64,000 nucleotides of DNA from Macrocybe gigantea (lineage: Eukaryota > Basidiomycota > Agaricomycetes > Agaricales > Callistosporiaceae): positions 124,001 through 188,000 of the forward strand of contig SJRY01000062.1 of assembly GCA_011319805.1 (NCBI GenBank), in the 5' to 3' direction. Of the stretch, positions 12,301 through 24,060 are shown piece by piece (the first letter of the stretch is position 1; each line of letters starts with the position of its first letter). The notes below the pieces were generated by a model that saw only the letters and a list, made by a program, of their open reading frames with translations, ran no database searches and was not told the origin of the DNA. The translations under genes were made by a program, and so were the position numbers.

Positions 12301-13229
12301 CAACAATTTATATAGTGGTGCATGGTGGCAGTCTGCTCGTAAATACACCAAGGTATCTACCATAAATATGACGAGTCTGAGACAAACAGACTAAAGAAAG
12401 ATACATTGAGGGCTGCAGTGCCCTGTTCTCTCATGCCCGCGCTCGAGCTGTATAACTCAAGCTCACGCATACTCACTTGCTAGAGCACCGTCCCCCACCC
12501 TGAAGGGCCGTTGTGGTCAATTCCACATAAAAGGTCCCAAAGGACCTATAACAGATGCTTTTGTGAAGTTTGAGGTTCGCATACTGCTCGATCAGCGCTT
12601 CGTCGCTAATCCAACTGCTTTAAGATTGTCCAGGTTGCCCCAGGCAATCTCCGCTACAGCACAGTAGTCACCCGCTGCCTGGATCTGGAATAAAAGCACC
12701 TGCAGCCTTATTAGATGCCAGGTACTTAATAAACCAGCGATGCACAAATGCGTCGAATTGGCATTCTGTTGGCCTTTGCCAGTTACGGCACTGAGTCATG
12801 ACATGGACAGGGTCTTCCGGCCCTCATCCGCAAGAGCATAAATCGCTCTCGACAAAATTAAACCATGCCCGATATGCATTGATCAGAGCATGGCCGCATG
12901 CAAGGCGTGCACAGCGAGCGAAGAGTTCGTTCTCTGTCACCAATTTCATGAAACCCATTCTCTTATGAGAGGGGCATTCATAGGAGTTTGGCTTTCCTGC
13001 TTCATGAAAGTGGAACGTGGAAGAGCCAATGTACTTCTTGTTCCCAGAATTCTGGAACCAAGTGTTATGCATGTCATCGTCAGCCTCTTTTTGAAGGCCA
13101 TTGGTGGTGTAGAGGGGACGAAGCCCCAGGGGAACGTTGAGGCTCCGAGCCAATTCATGAGCCTCAACCTGTATTGCCCACTTTCACTTGGAAGGGACAT
13201 GCCAGAATTCAACCCAGCACTGCTCTGAC
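12269..13229 (-). mobile_element. LINE 3' fragment, minus strand, inserted in copy D
   Basis: Begins with a T run (the poly-A tail on the minus strand) and covers the 3' UTR, C-terminal zinc motif and end of the RNase H region. It is 5' truncated at 13229. A perfect 12-bp target duplication TCTTAGTGACCT flanks it (12257-12268 and 13230-13241). The minus-strand coding remnant at about 13212-12824 reads ESQTPMNAPL and CSCG, in two frames. This is a typical dead-on-arrival LINE insertion. Confidence 0.85.
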
Positions 13230-13944
13230 TCTTAGTGACCTCTTTGATATGCAGATTAAAGAAGGCATGTTTAGTGTCTTTAATGGCTTGTCACAAGATG
13301 CAGTGGTCTCTTTCAGACTGTATCTGCCTGAAAGTATTCAAAGCTTTCAAACAATGCTGGTTCTATCAGCCTTTGCTCTGCTTCGATAGCTTGCACTCAT
13401 TGGAATGGAGATTCCAAGCTCAGTCAATCAATCTCAAGAGTATTCAAAGAATGCTTTCAAGGTCATCCGGTATCTTGATAGGCACAGAGTCCATACTGAG
13501 AAGATCACCAGCAATGTCAGAGATAAACTCTGGCATACTATCTTTAGGCAGAGTCTACTGTGGATCAAAGAGATCCAATAGTAGAACATCTAATGACAGT
13601 GACAATGGAAGGTAATCTGATGTCAGCCTGTAAGCATCAATAATGCGAGAAGTCATATCTGCCATATTGACAGAGGTGAACATCAGATCAATAACTGAAG
13701 GATGAAGCTCTGGGTTATGAGAAACAAAAGTCAGACTATGATTAGATAATTCTATCCAATTCAGACTGAGGTTGAGCACTGCATTACACAACATCTTGCC
13801 TCACATATACTATGAGATATGAACTCTATCCCAGAGTTTATAGTGACAATTAAAGTCCCCACTGAGATAGACAAGGTTGGAAAAGTCTGATCTTTCTGTG
13901 CAATTATGCAGCAAATGAATACTGCTGCCATCTATATCAGAATA

Positions 13945-14171
13945 TGTTAAACAGAAAAGATGTCCTGACTGGAGATTGAATCCAGGACCTCCTAGACATA
14001 TACCAGTAGCTCTACCACTGAGCTATCAGGCCTGATGGATCAACTTAGATGTTGCATTTACAATTACCTCATCCTATATACCTTCATACTGAGATACTAT
14101 TTGGTCTAGGTTCTTTGGTATCTTTGATATCAATAGAGATAACAATGTATCTGAATATACACAATCTAATA
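13945..14171 (-). mobile_element. 227-bp solo LTR (TRIM-like) carrying a tRNA-like unit, copy 1
   Basis: Ends are TGTTA...TA(C/T)A inverted termini: TGTTAAACAG at 13945 and CAATCTAATA at 14171, where copy 2 has CAATCTAACA. The flanks are a perfect 5-bp duplication GAATA (13940-13944, 14172-14176), and host LINE D resumes across it. This is the structure of a solo LTR. A second copy of identical length is at 40929-41155. A tRNA-like sequence occupies positions 13961-14031. No internal coding region is attached here. The strand is assigned from the tRNA-like unit and is otherwise arbitrary. Confidence 0.7.
13961..14031 (-). tRNA. tRNA-like sequence inside solo LTR, copy 1
   Basis: Minus-strand cloverleaf-like unit with A box TAGCTCAGTGG, B box GGATTCAATCTCC, and a TTTT tract just after its 3' end (a Pol III terminator). 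D stem (GCTC/GAGC) and T arm are present. The anticodon loop lacks T at position 33, so it is not expected to serve translation. Confidence 0.5.
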
Positions 14172-14685
14172 GAATAGGCATTAGTAAGAAAAAGCAGATC
14201 ACTTGGAGTAGTAAAACTAATAATCATCAAGTCATAATTGTGCAGTAAATGAATGGTACTGCCATCTACATCAGAGTAGGCATTAGCAAGAAATAAAGAT
14301 TTGCCAGGAGTGGCAAAGCTAATAACTATCAAGTTGCAACTGTCAATGAGATCACGCCTGAGGGAAGAATGTAACTGCTATAGTCAGTTATAAACATATG
14401 CCATCATATGAAGAGGATTCTTATATAATGACCATCTAACAATGCAGGTCCAGTCAGGATGACTGAAACCTTCTACTACTGCCTTGCTTCAATAGAAAGT
14501 ATGGATAGAGTATGCCTTATAAGGTTCTAAGCTGGTTCTTGGAAGAACAGAATATCATAATCTTCTCTAAGAGTGAAAAGAAGCACATTCATATGTATAT
14601 ATTTTCTATTTACATTCTGAGAGAAAATACAAAAATAAGAAATCGATAAGTGCCCACCTGAATTAGGAATGACAGCCAGGGCTGC

Positions 14686-15497
14686 CCTCCACATTTCGTT
14701 TTTACGATGCAGGGAAGCCAGAGTCCTATGAGTGCCTGCTTTACAAAAGAACAGGCTTCATGAAGTTGGTGATAGGCAATGAGCTATTTGCTCATTGCTA
14801 TCGCATTGCTTGCGGACATGCACCAATTAATGCATATTGAGCACGGTTCAATTTTATTGAGAGCGATGAATGCTCATGTGGACAAGAACCTGAAGACTCC
14901 ATCCATATGATGACTCTGTGCTGTAACTGGAATAGACCAACCGAACACCAGTATGATGCCTTTATGCATTCCTGGTTTGTTAAGTACCTTATGTCAAATA
15001 AGGTGGCAGGTGCTTTTATTCTGGATCCAGGAGGGGCAGGTAACTGCCCTTTTGCAGCAGGAAATCCTCTTGGTTATAGCTCTTTGTGAGGCTTTCGCAT
15101 GGAAATAACTGCATCTGGCCTTCGGGCTGGGAGACCTGGAGCATCAAGTCAGTATGGTGTTTGATGAGAGTGAACACCGAGCTTTAGTGTGCATCACAGC
15201 TTCTGCAATGCTTGTCATTATGGGCCCTTTTGGACTCCTTACATGGAATCAACCACATCTGGCTTCTAAGAGCTGAAGGACACAGGCCTAGCAGGCAAGT
15301 AAGCATGGGCACGAGCCTAAGGGGCGTGGGCACAGGCAGGAGACAGCAGGGTTAGTGCACCTTCCATGTATATTGCCTTAGTCTGGTTTCATTCAGACTA
15401 GTTGTATTTATTGTAGATACCTTTATGTATATACAAGTAGACTGCCATCATGCACTGCTATAAAATTGTTGATTTAAAAAAAAAAAGAAAAAAAAAA
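14686..15497 (+). mobile_element. LINE copy E, 3' fragment with A tail
   Basis: Plus-strand 5'-truncated LINE. It starts in the region between RNase H and the zinc motif, includes GPEDSIHMMTLCCNW at about 14885-14930, then the 3' UTR and an interrupted A run to 15497. The target duplication is ACAGCCAGGGCTGC (14672-14685) and ACAACCAGGGCTGC (15498-15511), one mismatch. It is inserted in the opposite orientation at the start of ORF2 of copy D. Confidence 0.85.
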
Positions 15498-15565
15498 ACA
15501 ACCAGGGCTGCACTATCTGAGCTTATAATGTATCAGCCTCTGCATTCCACTGCAGAGAGGCATTA

Positions 15566-18500
15566 CTGTGTGTGACCCTGAACCTAGTCACCTAAGCACA
15601 AAATACAGATTGCTAATGCCCAAGTTGCAGTCATTTTGTTTTCAGTATCTCAAAATGTGAAAAAGTATTGTACTCAATGATCTATAACTTTGTTTTATGT
15701 TTAAGATGGATTTTGCTTGAGAAATAAATTTTTTTCTCTGTTGCACCCAGTTTTGGCGAATGATTAAGTAGCTAGTTACCCATAGGACATTTTTATCTGC
15801 CCTCCTTCCTCAACATTTCGAGCTCATCTAACATTGCTTGTCATAGCAATGCATGTGCAACTGACACTGGTATATTATTCGAACAATATCTATCAAAAAA
15901 AAATACATTCATTTTGCTGCATTTCTTCTAGGATTGCAATGAAGAGGTACTTTTACAACTGACAATGCTGCAACTGGAGAATTACTGGATGAATCGGCAT
16001 CAGAGGGCAGTCTCAGAAGGTCCAGAGAAGTCAATAATAGGTCGTGCTTTGAAAATAGGACACAAGCAAGGACACGATGAGGCTGGAATATCATTGGTGA
16101 GCATCGATGATGTGTTTGATATTGCATCTAGATCAAACTCCTCACCAGAATCATCTGCTATTACAACAGCAATCCTCTTTGACCTTCCTGGTGTATCAGC
16201 CTTCTATTCCATCACTTTCTGCTTTCATGGTATTACAGGCAGTGCTGCTGTCTTTCTTCTGGCTCCTTTTTCTACCTTTCCCATCTTCTGGGCAGCTTTT
16301 TCAGCTGCTTTTTGGCATTGGGCCTCCATACACTCCTCAGCCTTCTTCGTCCACTGTGCTTTCTGCTCCTCCTGTTTTTGCTATCTCTCATCATTGGCTG
16401 CAGCAGCTGCAATCTGCTGATAGTGGTTGTCAATGCCCTTTTAGCTCCCACAATTTTAGCATTGCCTCTTTTAAGACCTCCTTCATGCCTGTGACCCAAA
16501 CCTCATGGGCAAGATGATTCAACGCCTCGATACTAGTCATATGGTGAGGTAAGCCTGTCACCTCCTTCTTCCACCACTTCTGAGTCTTTGCAAATAACTG
16601 TTTTCACAGCTTTTCATTGTCATATTCCATCAAGACCATTTGCGCATAATCGCACTCAACCTGCATGATGGTGGCCTTTGCAATTTCATGCAGCTCCTCA
16701 TTTTGCCAGCACAGCACATCTCATGATGCATTATATGGAAGAGCGGGGGAGGATGCCAACAAAGACATATCAGGGAGCTAGGTTTTGCATTGTTGTAGTT
16801 GGATCCATGGGAATATCGAATATAGAGGGGTTTGAGGTTTGTTGTTCATCATTTGACATGTAATCAGCTGATAATGTTTCTAATGTAGATTGGATAGGGA
16901 CGAGCATCGATAAGAGCCTAGCAGGAAGAGGTAGCACTGTGTCCATCATAGTATTGAAGGATAGTGCAAATGCTTCTGAGGGAATAGCCTGGAGATCAAG
17001 TGGCCATATCCCTGTCTTCCTGAATGCACTAATGATAGTACTTGATTTCATTGCATGTTCATGAGCTTCTGCATAGTATTGCAATAAATTTATTTTTGGA
17101 GTTGCAGTACTTTGGCAAGGTGCCTCAATGACTTTGGACTTCTATGCCGATGCAAGTGGACCGAAGACACCAACATTGCAGGGTTATAATGCATGTGTTG
17201 TATGAGAGGGAAGGCAGATGACAATAATCTTGCTTTCGGCCACAAACTTGCAAAAGTGATATGTGCAATGGGAGTTATAGCCATCAAGAATTAGCAATCG
17301 GTATCCACCAGATGTGTTTCAGGCTGCTGTAAGTGGGTGAAAATCCTTTTCCAACCACAAGCTGCCCAATTCCTGATCCATCCATCCCTTCTCTGATATT
17401 GAAATACTATCAGACAATTAGCCTCTTTAAATAATGGTTAGTGCTAATGTTCGAATCTTGCATTACAGGGATTGATTCGTCCCTATTCAAGGTTTCACTG
17501 TTTGCCTTGGAAAATAATACATAGCATGAGGGATGAACTATCAGCACATACAGTTTCGATGATGGTGACCAGCTCACGATTGCCTATTTCAATATATTGT
17601 ACTGCTTTTTGATCATAGTTGATGAGTGCAGCAATTCTCTTTCTGATGCCCAGCTGTATTCTCTTCTTATTCATATTATAGATATTTTTGAGTGGGACTT
17701 GATATTCTTCAATAATCTCAGCTAGCAAATTAAAATATTGTTTCACGGCATTGGGATTCAATATGTGTGCTCGACACTCTTCTAGGCTTGTAGTATACCT
17801 AAGTATGATATTTGGATGCCATTTCATGAAGCGCTTGAGCCAAGTGGCTCTAATATCCTTGCCGCACAGATCTGATGCATGATCTCAAAGTGTCTGTGGT
17901 GTGATTGGAAGTCCATAGTGATCCATTACTTTTATCTACTTCTCAAGAACATCCTTCTGAGCAGCTGCAAGCTTCATTTTGTGCTCGTGGGCTTCACTGC
18001 ATGACAAAACACTATTGTAGTAAGCTGTGAGAGTGGAACGTGGGACTCTGTAGTCAAGTGCAGCCTGTCGCAATGAGATGCCTTTGCAATGGACAGCCTC
18101 GAGAGCAAGCTGACTATGTTCTTCTTGGCCAAACTTGTCTATCTAGATCAAGCTCATCTGAGGATGACATGATGCAGAGGAGGCAGTAAGGGAACAGATA
18201 ATGGCTTATCACCAAAGAAGATAGATATGGTAGAACATTCAGAAAAATGCTTCTATATGTTCAAAATGAAAGCCAATCACTATCTAGAATGTGCACTCAC
18301 ATTGTTGCAGCATGATCATGTGGCTGCAATCATAGGGCAATTACAAAAACAACGCCTCATGGCAAGTATTGTAGTACCTGATCCACTGGTAGCAGAGGTG
18401 CTCTGAGGTTATAAAATGAAGGATCTTATAGTATGCTCACATTCTATCATGTTCCTTTGAGGAGTATGCTGCTTTTGTGAGACAAATCCTTTTTGATACT

Positions 18501-19079
18501 TTGTGCTTGCAATTTTCCATCTTCTGCACTTCAACAACTAGATCTAGATGGAAAAAAATCACAAAAATATAATCTATAGTAGAATACATGCTAAAACATG
18601 TCCATATCCATTATACAATGAATAAAGACAGAAGGATGTTACATGCTATTTCTGTGGCAGTTCCAAGATATAGGTGCAACCAAAGGCAATTTTGGAAGGA
18701 TCAGTGAATGTCACATCATCCTGGCAATGAAGAACAGTTTTTCATGCAAAGATGGCCTCATAATTGGACTCAGCAGCATGAAAAGCATCAAAAACAATGA
18801 TGATGAATGTTCAGCCGGTCAATTAGAGGAAATCTACAGCATATTTCAATATAGTAGCAAGTACAATATAAGCAAATCACTGATTCAGTTGCACTTCCAT
18901 GAATTTTTGAGTCAGGTCTCAATCATGACAGCTTAGACTACCTCAATACTGTGTTAGAATGTTGTTTACAATCTAGTTCAATGATTGGTCACTATAATTT
19001 AAGGGCAGCAGATGTATTTGTGCATTGACGATTAAAGTGACCAGGTTTCTAGTGTGACCAGGTATCTGATCTCCTACAG
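15566..19079 (-). mobile_element. pogo/Fot1-like DNA transposon (3.5 kb)
   Basis: Flanked by TA on both sides (15564-15565, 19080-19081). The imperfect 28-bp terminal inverted repeats include the flanking TA; 19 of 28 positions match by eye. They begin CTGT and share CCT-GTCAC. The element carries a minus-strand DDE transposase remnant. It is inserted in LINE D, whose ORF1 text resumes after 19081. Family assignment rests on the transposase text plus the TA target. Confidence 0.75.
15950..18170 (-). pseudogene. pogo-like DDE_1 transposase, decayed
   Basis: The minus strand reads, in order: an N-terminal psq-like helix-turn-helix (SLRQAALDYRVPRSTLTAYY, about 18090-18030); a CENP-B-like DNA-binding segment; then EYQVPLKNIYNMNKKRIQLG and ALINYDQKAVQYIE (about 17700-17590), with GNRELVTIIETVCAD. 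A DGHNSH-type region near 17280 reads HITFASLWPKARLL, and the C-terminal IISAFRKTGIWPLDLQAIP sits at about 17040-16985. The catalytic region is broken by frameshifts and one acidic residue of the N-M-D-E-K motif is lost (NMNKK). A lysine/arginine-rich tail follows at 16500-15950. It cut and pasted the element when active. Confidence 0.75.
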
Positions 19080-19778
19080 TATGTCAATGGTGGTGAGAAC
19101 CTGACAGAATGGAAAGCAAGCAGCACTTCTAGTCATTGGTAGAATAGTCCTTGCTGCAGCTCAGACACTTGGGAGGATAGGAGCAGGGCTGGCCTGCCAG
19201 AGTCACCTCATAGAGAGAGTTAGCCTTAGGTCTTGCTTTACAGCAAGATATGAGTATATGATAATACTACTTGTCATGCATGTGTCTCATCACTATATAT
19301 AGCTGTTTACTTTAGAACTTCAATAGTATGCACAACATCGCACTGGTGAAGCAATTGTGCCAGATGCAGCGCAAAGCTTGCATCTGGATTAATGGTCAGT
19401 TCTACACCACTCTAGAGGGTGCAGCTGAAATGATGGCTTGTGTCGAGCCCATTGCCAGATTCGTCAAACGTCTGAAAGTCGGGTCCTCTGCTTGTCTGGT
19501 GAATTCCAATCTGAGGCATGCTCTTAGGTCTCTTACTACCCTGCCTAGTGCTGGAGGTGATTCCTCTGGGTCAAAGAATCTGGCCTTTTTATTGGACAGG
19601 CAGTGCAATGTGCTGAAGTTCCCCCTCAAGGACTTGGTGGACCTTAAACCACCAAACTTTCTATTCATAGACTATTTTACAGATGCAAATAATCTGGGCA
19701 AGTGGCTCATTAATGAATTCAGCAGCTGCCTTAAGATCCATAAGCTTCTTGGCAAAGACAAAAACTCTGTCAAGGCTT

Positions 19779-20993
19779 TTTTTTTTTTTTTTTTTTTTTA
19801 AATCAACAATTTATAAAGCAGTGCTCAGTGGCAGTCCACTTGTAAATACACAAATGTACCTACAATAAATACACAAAGTTTAGGGCCCTCCAAGTGGAGG
19901 ACCCTTATCACCGTCTCCTTTGCAGGATAGGTGCTAGACTAACTGGTGGAATTCTGTGTCTAGACCTTGGAATCAACTTGGATTCAAAGCCTGGATTAGT
20001 CATCCAGATGAACCAGCAGAGGATAAGTCCTCTCAGACCGGAGTCAGGGGACTGCCCTGTTCCACCACAGTCTGAATTTCAGCCAGGGAGCAAGTTACTA
20101 AGAGGCCAAGTAAACAGGGACACTGGGTATTGGTAAGCCCCACCTACTTTAATTTTCCTGTTCCTGAGCACATGGTTCACTGATGCCCGGAAGGCACGGA
20201 TCCCCAATTATATCACAGGTCTCTGCCTTGCCAGCATCCAGCCCCAGTGTGCATCCTAGACCTAAGGCCTATGCCAGGGAATTCTATACCCATGCTTAAC
20301 CTGGTTATGCATGCCCCACAAGGAGGTCTCAGGCTCCCACCTAAGCAGTGCTTTATGGTCATGTGGTGACTACTCCTGGGCCTGGAGACTCCCCAAGTAT
20401 GCCCAAGGACTGGTCCACACTACCAACGCTGACTAATGATCAGGTTCTCTGCCTAATCTAGTTGGTTAGACTGGGCCCGAGATTAACTAGTGGAGGGTGT
20501 CCTGTTCTAAGCTTGCAGTCCAAAGAGACTCCCTATTATGAGGTGTGCGGCACCTTCCAGAAGCACACAGGCTCTGGAACGCCCCATTACAGGGTGCGCA
20601 TTATAGGTCGGGTAGTTCTCAAGTCTTTCCTCTACTTACCACGCCCTGTGCTTTCACTCCTTACTTGATCACATGATTAATCATGTGACCATTTCAGGCA
20701 TGGCCTGTCAGAGATCACCTGACCTGCCACTTTGGGCTCCCACAATCATCCCTGTCACGTGACCAGATTACCACCCTAGTTATGGAAGGTTACATGACCA
20801 TTGTACTGCCTCAGAGTTGATTACCAACCTGAGTCACCAAGCACATGACTGTAACCGATGATGGGTCACATGCCTATCCCTACTTTCAAAGTACAGGGGA
20901 TGAGTGGGAATCGAACCCACAACCTTTCTAGTGACTGCACAGCCACCTCTCCAGTCTTTAGTAGTGATTAAACTACTGGGCTACTGGGGCCCC
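19779..20993 (-). mobile_element. tRNA-headed retroposon, family 1, copy 1 (1.2 kb)
   Basis: Minus-strand insertion. The T run at 19779 is the poly-A tail, followed by the LINE-type tail and the body; the tRNA-derived head is at 20993-20900, with GGTTCGATTCCCA as B box. A perfect 15-bp target duplication ACTCTGTCAAGGCTT lies at 19764-19778 and 20994-21008, within LINE F. It aligns with 37665-38877. Confidence 0.9.
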
Positions 20994-21267
20994 ACTCTGT
21001 CAAGGCTTACCATGCATCTCTTGAGCAGGCACTCATTGAGTACTGGCTTGAGCCTAATTGAATATATACAAGTAGTGATGGCGCTATGCCTATGAAAGCA
21101 GATGTGCTCAATAAACAGTCGGTGTGTTCCTCCTGGGTCTACTGGGGCACTAGACTTATCCATAAAATACATCAGCCTGTCAGTAAAGCAATGAGCAATG
21201 ATTCTGAGCTGATTGGATTGCATATATCAATCCAAAGGGCTATTATACAAGACAGAATTACATCCGT

Positions 21268-22896
21268 AGGGGCTGGTTGGCATAGCGGTAAATGCAGTCA
21301 GGTAGTCCTATGGATGTGGCAATCCATGAAGCCGCAGGTTCTAGTCCTGGAGGGCATCTTCAGATTTGCATTCGGAAGTGTCTGGAGCTGGTTCCACGTG
21401 ATACAGGCAGGAAGTATCATGACCCTGTGACAGTTGTTCCCACAAGGGAGGTGACTTGGTCATATGACTAAGCAGCTGGCACATGACATAAGCTGGGTTA
21501 TGCATCACACATGTGACTTACCTCACAATGTGGGTCAAGTATCACATGACCCTAACTCATGTGACTGGGTTTCCCTTGGCATGGATGGCCTTGGGATGTA
21601 AGTGCTGGACAATGCCTTAATCTGGCAGACTACACGTGATCCCCGATTTCAAAGTGTAGGGGCTGAAAGGATAAGGGACCATACCAGGAGTCGGGCTGAT
21701 AACCACCTGATGGTGTTTGAGCCAACAGAGTATCCGGTACCATGTGAGCTGCCTGAAGTAGGGGTCCACAGAGGTTAGTCACCGCAGTACATCACCTGCT
21801 TAAGTTAGCAGAAGTAGATCTAGATCTGTTCAGTAAGGGCAACCTTGCTGTGATATCGGATGCCAGTCTAGCAGGCATGTGGCAAGACAGAGACCTTAGA
21901 CAGATGGGGATCCACGCACGTGATGCATCTGCAAACCATCTGCTAGGGAATGGGAAGGCAGGACTGGGGGTCATGCCTCTGACACCACTGGGCCATAGCA
22001 AGGCTAGACAGTCTCCAGTCCTTGGCTCAAGAGACCTAACTCCTCTGTCAGTGGTTCCTGGAATAATACACTCAGGTAACTGCTTAAGTTGAATCTAAAG
22101 TGTGAAACTCCTGGGTAACGGGCCGCCTCCATAGCACAATGGAGGGTCAGGCCTGAAGCTGGGGTAAGCCACTTCTCCCGCAAGGAGGGGGCTAAACTTT
22201 GCAGTCTAACCAACTGGATTAGGTGGAGAACCTGGTCATTAGTCAGCATTGGTAGTGTGGACCAGTCCTTGGGCACACTTGAGGAGTCCCCAGGCCCAGG
22301 GGTAGCCACCACATGATCATAAAGCACTGCTCAGGTAGGAGCCTAAGACCTCCTTGTGGGGCATGCATAACCGGATTAAGCATGGGTGTAGAACTCCCTA
22401 GCCTAGGCCTTAGGTCTAGAATGCATACTGGGGCTGGACGCTGGCAAGGCAGAGACCTGAGATATAATTAGGAATCCGCGCCCTCCAGGCATCAGTGAAC
22501 CACATGCTCAGGAATGGGAAAAGTAAAGTAGGTGGGGCTTACCAATATCCAGTGTCTCTGTTCACTTGGCCTCTTGGTAACTTGCTCCCTGGCCGAAATT
22601 CAGACCATGGTGGAACAGAGCAGTCCCTTGACTCTGGTCTGAGAGGACTTATCCTCTGCCAGTTCACCTGGATGACTAATCCAGGCTTTGAATCCAAGTT
22701 GATTCGGAGGTCTAGACATGGAATTCCACTTTTCAGTCTAGCACCTATCCCGCAAGGGAGGTGGCGATAAGGGTCCTCCACTTTGAGGGCCCTAAACTTT
22801 GTGTATTTATTGTAGGTACATTTATATATTTACAAGTGGACTGCCACTGAGCACCGCTTTATAAATTGTTGAATTAAAAAAAAAAAAAAAAAAAAG
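21268..22896 (+). mobile_element. tRNA-headed retroposon, family 3 (1.63 kb, chimeric)
   Basis: The head (21268-21357) has a different tRNA origin: A box TGGCATAGCGG and B box GGTTCTAGTCC. From about 22200 onward the body is the family 1 body, including the LINE-type tail and A run. A perfect 13-bp target duplication GAATTACATCCGT lies at 21255-21267 and 22897-22909. The module containing GGCAAGRCAGAGACC followed by a GGGATCC-like block occurs twice within it (about 21880 and 22450), evidence of modular assembly. Confidence 0.85.
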
Positions 22897-24060
22897 GAAT
22901 TACATCCGTTGTGTGCTTCCTTAAAGCGACAAGCGATGACTCCGAGCTGATTGGATTGCATATGTCTATTCAAAAGGCTATCACATAGGATGGAGCTACA
23001 TTCATCGTGTGTTTCCTCGACTCGATGAATGCTATTAACCACATTGTCGATTGCAACCCCTACTCTGCACAGTCGCATTCTATTGCACTGTGCACTTCAT
23101 TGCATACTTGGCTCACCTAATCCAAGCAGCACCAGATTATGCTCTGGCACGTCCCTTCCCATTGGAAGTGGGCTATTCAAGTCAAAGCACACAAATCCAT
23201 GCATGAGCTTGACGTTCCTTAGAGACCTTGCTCTTTCTATACTATGGATGCACTCTGCAAGGACGCAGATGATGATATGCATGCCTCTTGGTTCTGTGAT
23301 TTCAGAATCAAAAAATATATTGGCACTTCCACATTTTGTTTCCATGATATAGGAAAGCCAGAGTCCTATGAGCACCCAGCTCATAAGAGAATGGGCTTCA
23401 TGAAATTGATAATGGGCAATGAGCTATATGCTTGTTGCTGTCACATTACTTGTGGACATATGCTGATCAATGTGTATCGAGCATAGTTCAATCTCGCAGA
23501 GAGTGAAGAATGCTCTTGCGGCCGAGGGCCTGAAGACTCTGTCCATGTTATGGCTCTGTGCTGTAACTGGAACAGGCCAACTAAATGCCAGTATGATGCC
23601 TTTGCATGCTCCTGGTTTGTTAAGTACCTAACATCCAATAAAGCAGCAGGTGCTTTTATCTCGGATCTGAAGGGCGGGTAACTGCTCTTTTATAATAGAG
23701 GATCCTCTGGGTTATGGCTTCTTATGGGGCCTTTGCGCAGAAGTAACTGCAGCCAGCCTTCAGACTAAGGGACTCTGAGTATTAAGTCAGTGTGGTGTTT
23801 GATGAAAGTGAATACCAAGCTTCATTACAAATTGCAATCTTCACAATGCTTGGGCCCTTTTGGACCTCCTACATAGAATTGACCACATCTGGCTCTTAGA
23901 AGCTGGGGGATGCAGGCCTAGCAGACAAGTGAGCATGAGCAGGAGCCTAGTGGCACAGGCATGGGCATGAGAGAACAGGTTTAGTGCGCCCTCTATGTAT
24001 ATCTCCTTAGTCTGCTCTATTGGACTTGCTGTATTTATCGTAGGTACCCTTGTGTATTTA

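Larger units (their letters stand above)
10626..19265 (-). mobile_element. LINE copy D, minus strand, broken by five nested insertions
   Basis: A single minus-strand LINE can be reassembled by skipping insertions. Its segments are 10626-10842 (RT), 11932-12268 (RT/EN linker), 13230-13944 (linker and C-terminal EN), 14172-14685 (N-terminal EN), 15498-15565 (start of ORF2 and inter-ORF) and 19080 to about 19265 (ORF1 knuckles). The insertions are a tRNA-headed retroposon, a LINE 3' fragment, a tRNA-carrying LTR, LINE E and a pogo element, each with its own target duplication. An internal tandem duplication of about 110 bp of EN lies at 14172-14290. The 3' half beyond RT is missing at the junction with copy A. 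All reading frames are decayed. Confidence 0.8.

Noticed and set aside
13961..14031. Functional tRNA gene
   Set aside because: Lies inside an LTR, lacks T at position 33 and has a short acceptor stem; kept only as a tRNA-like unit.
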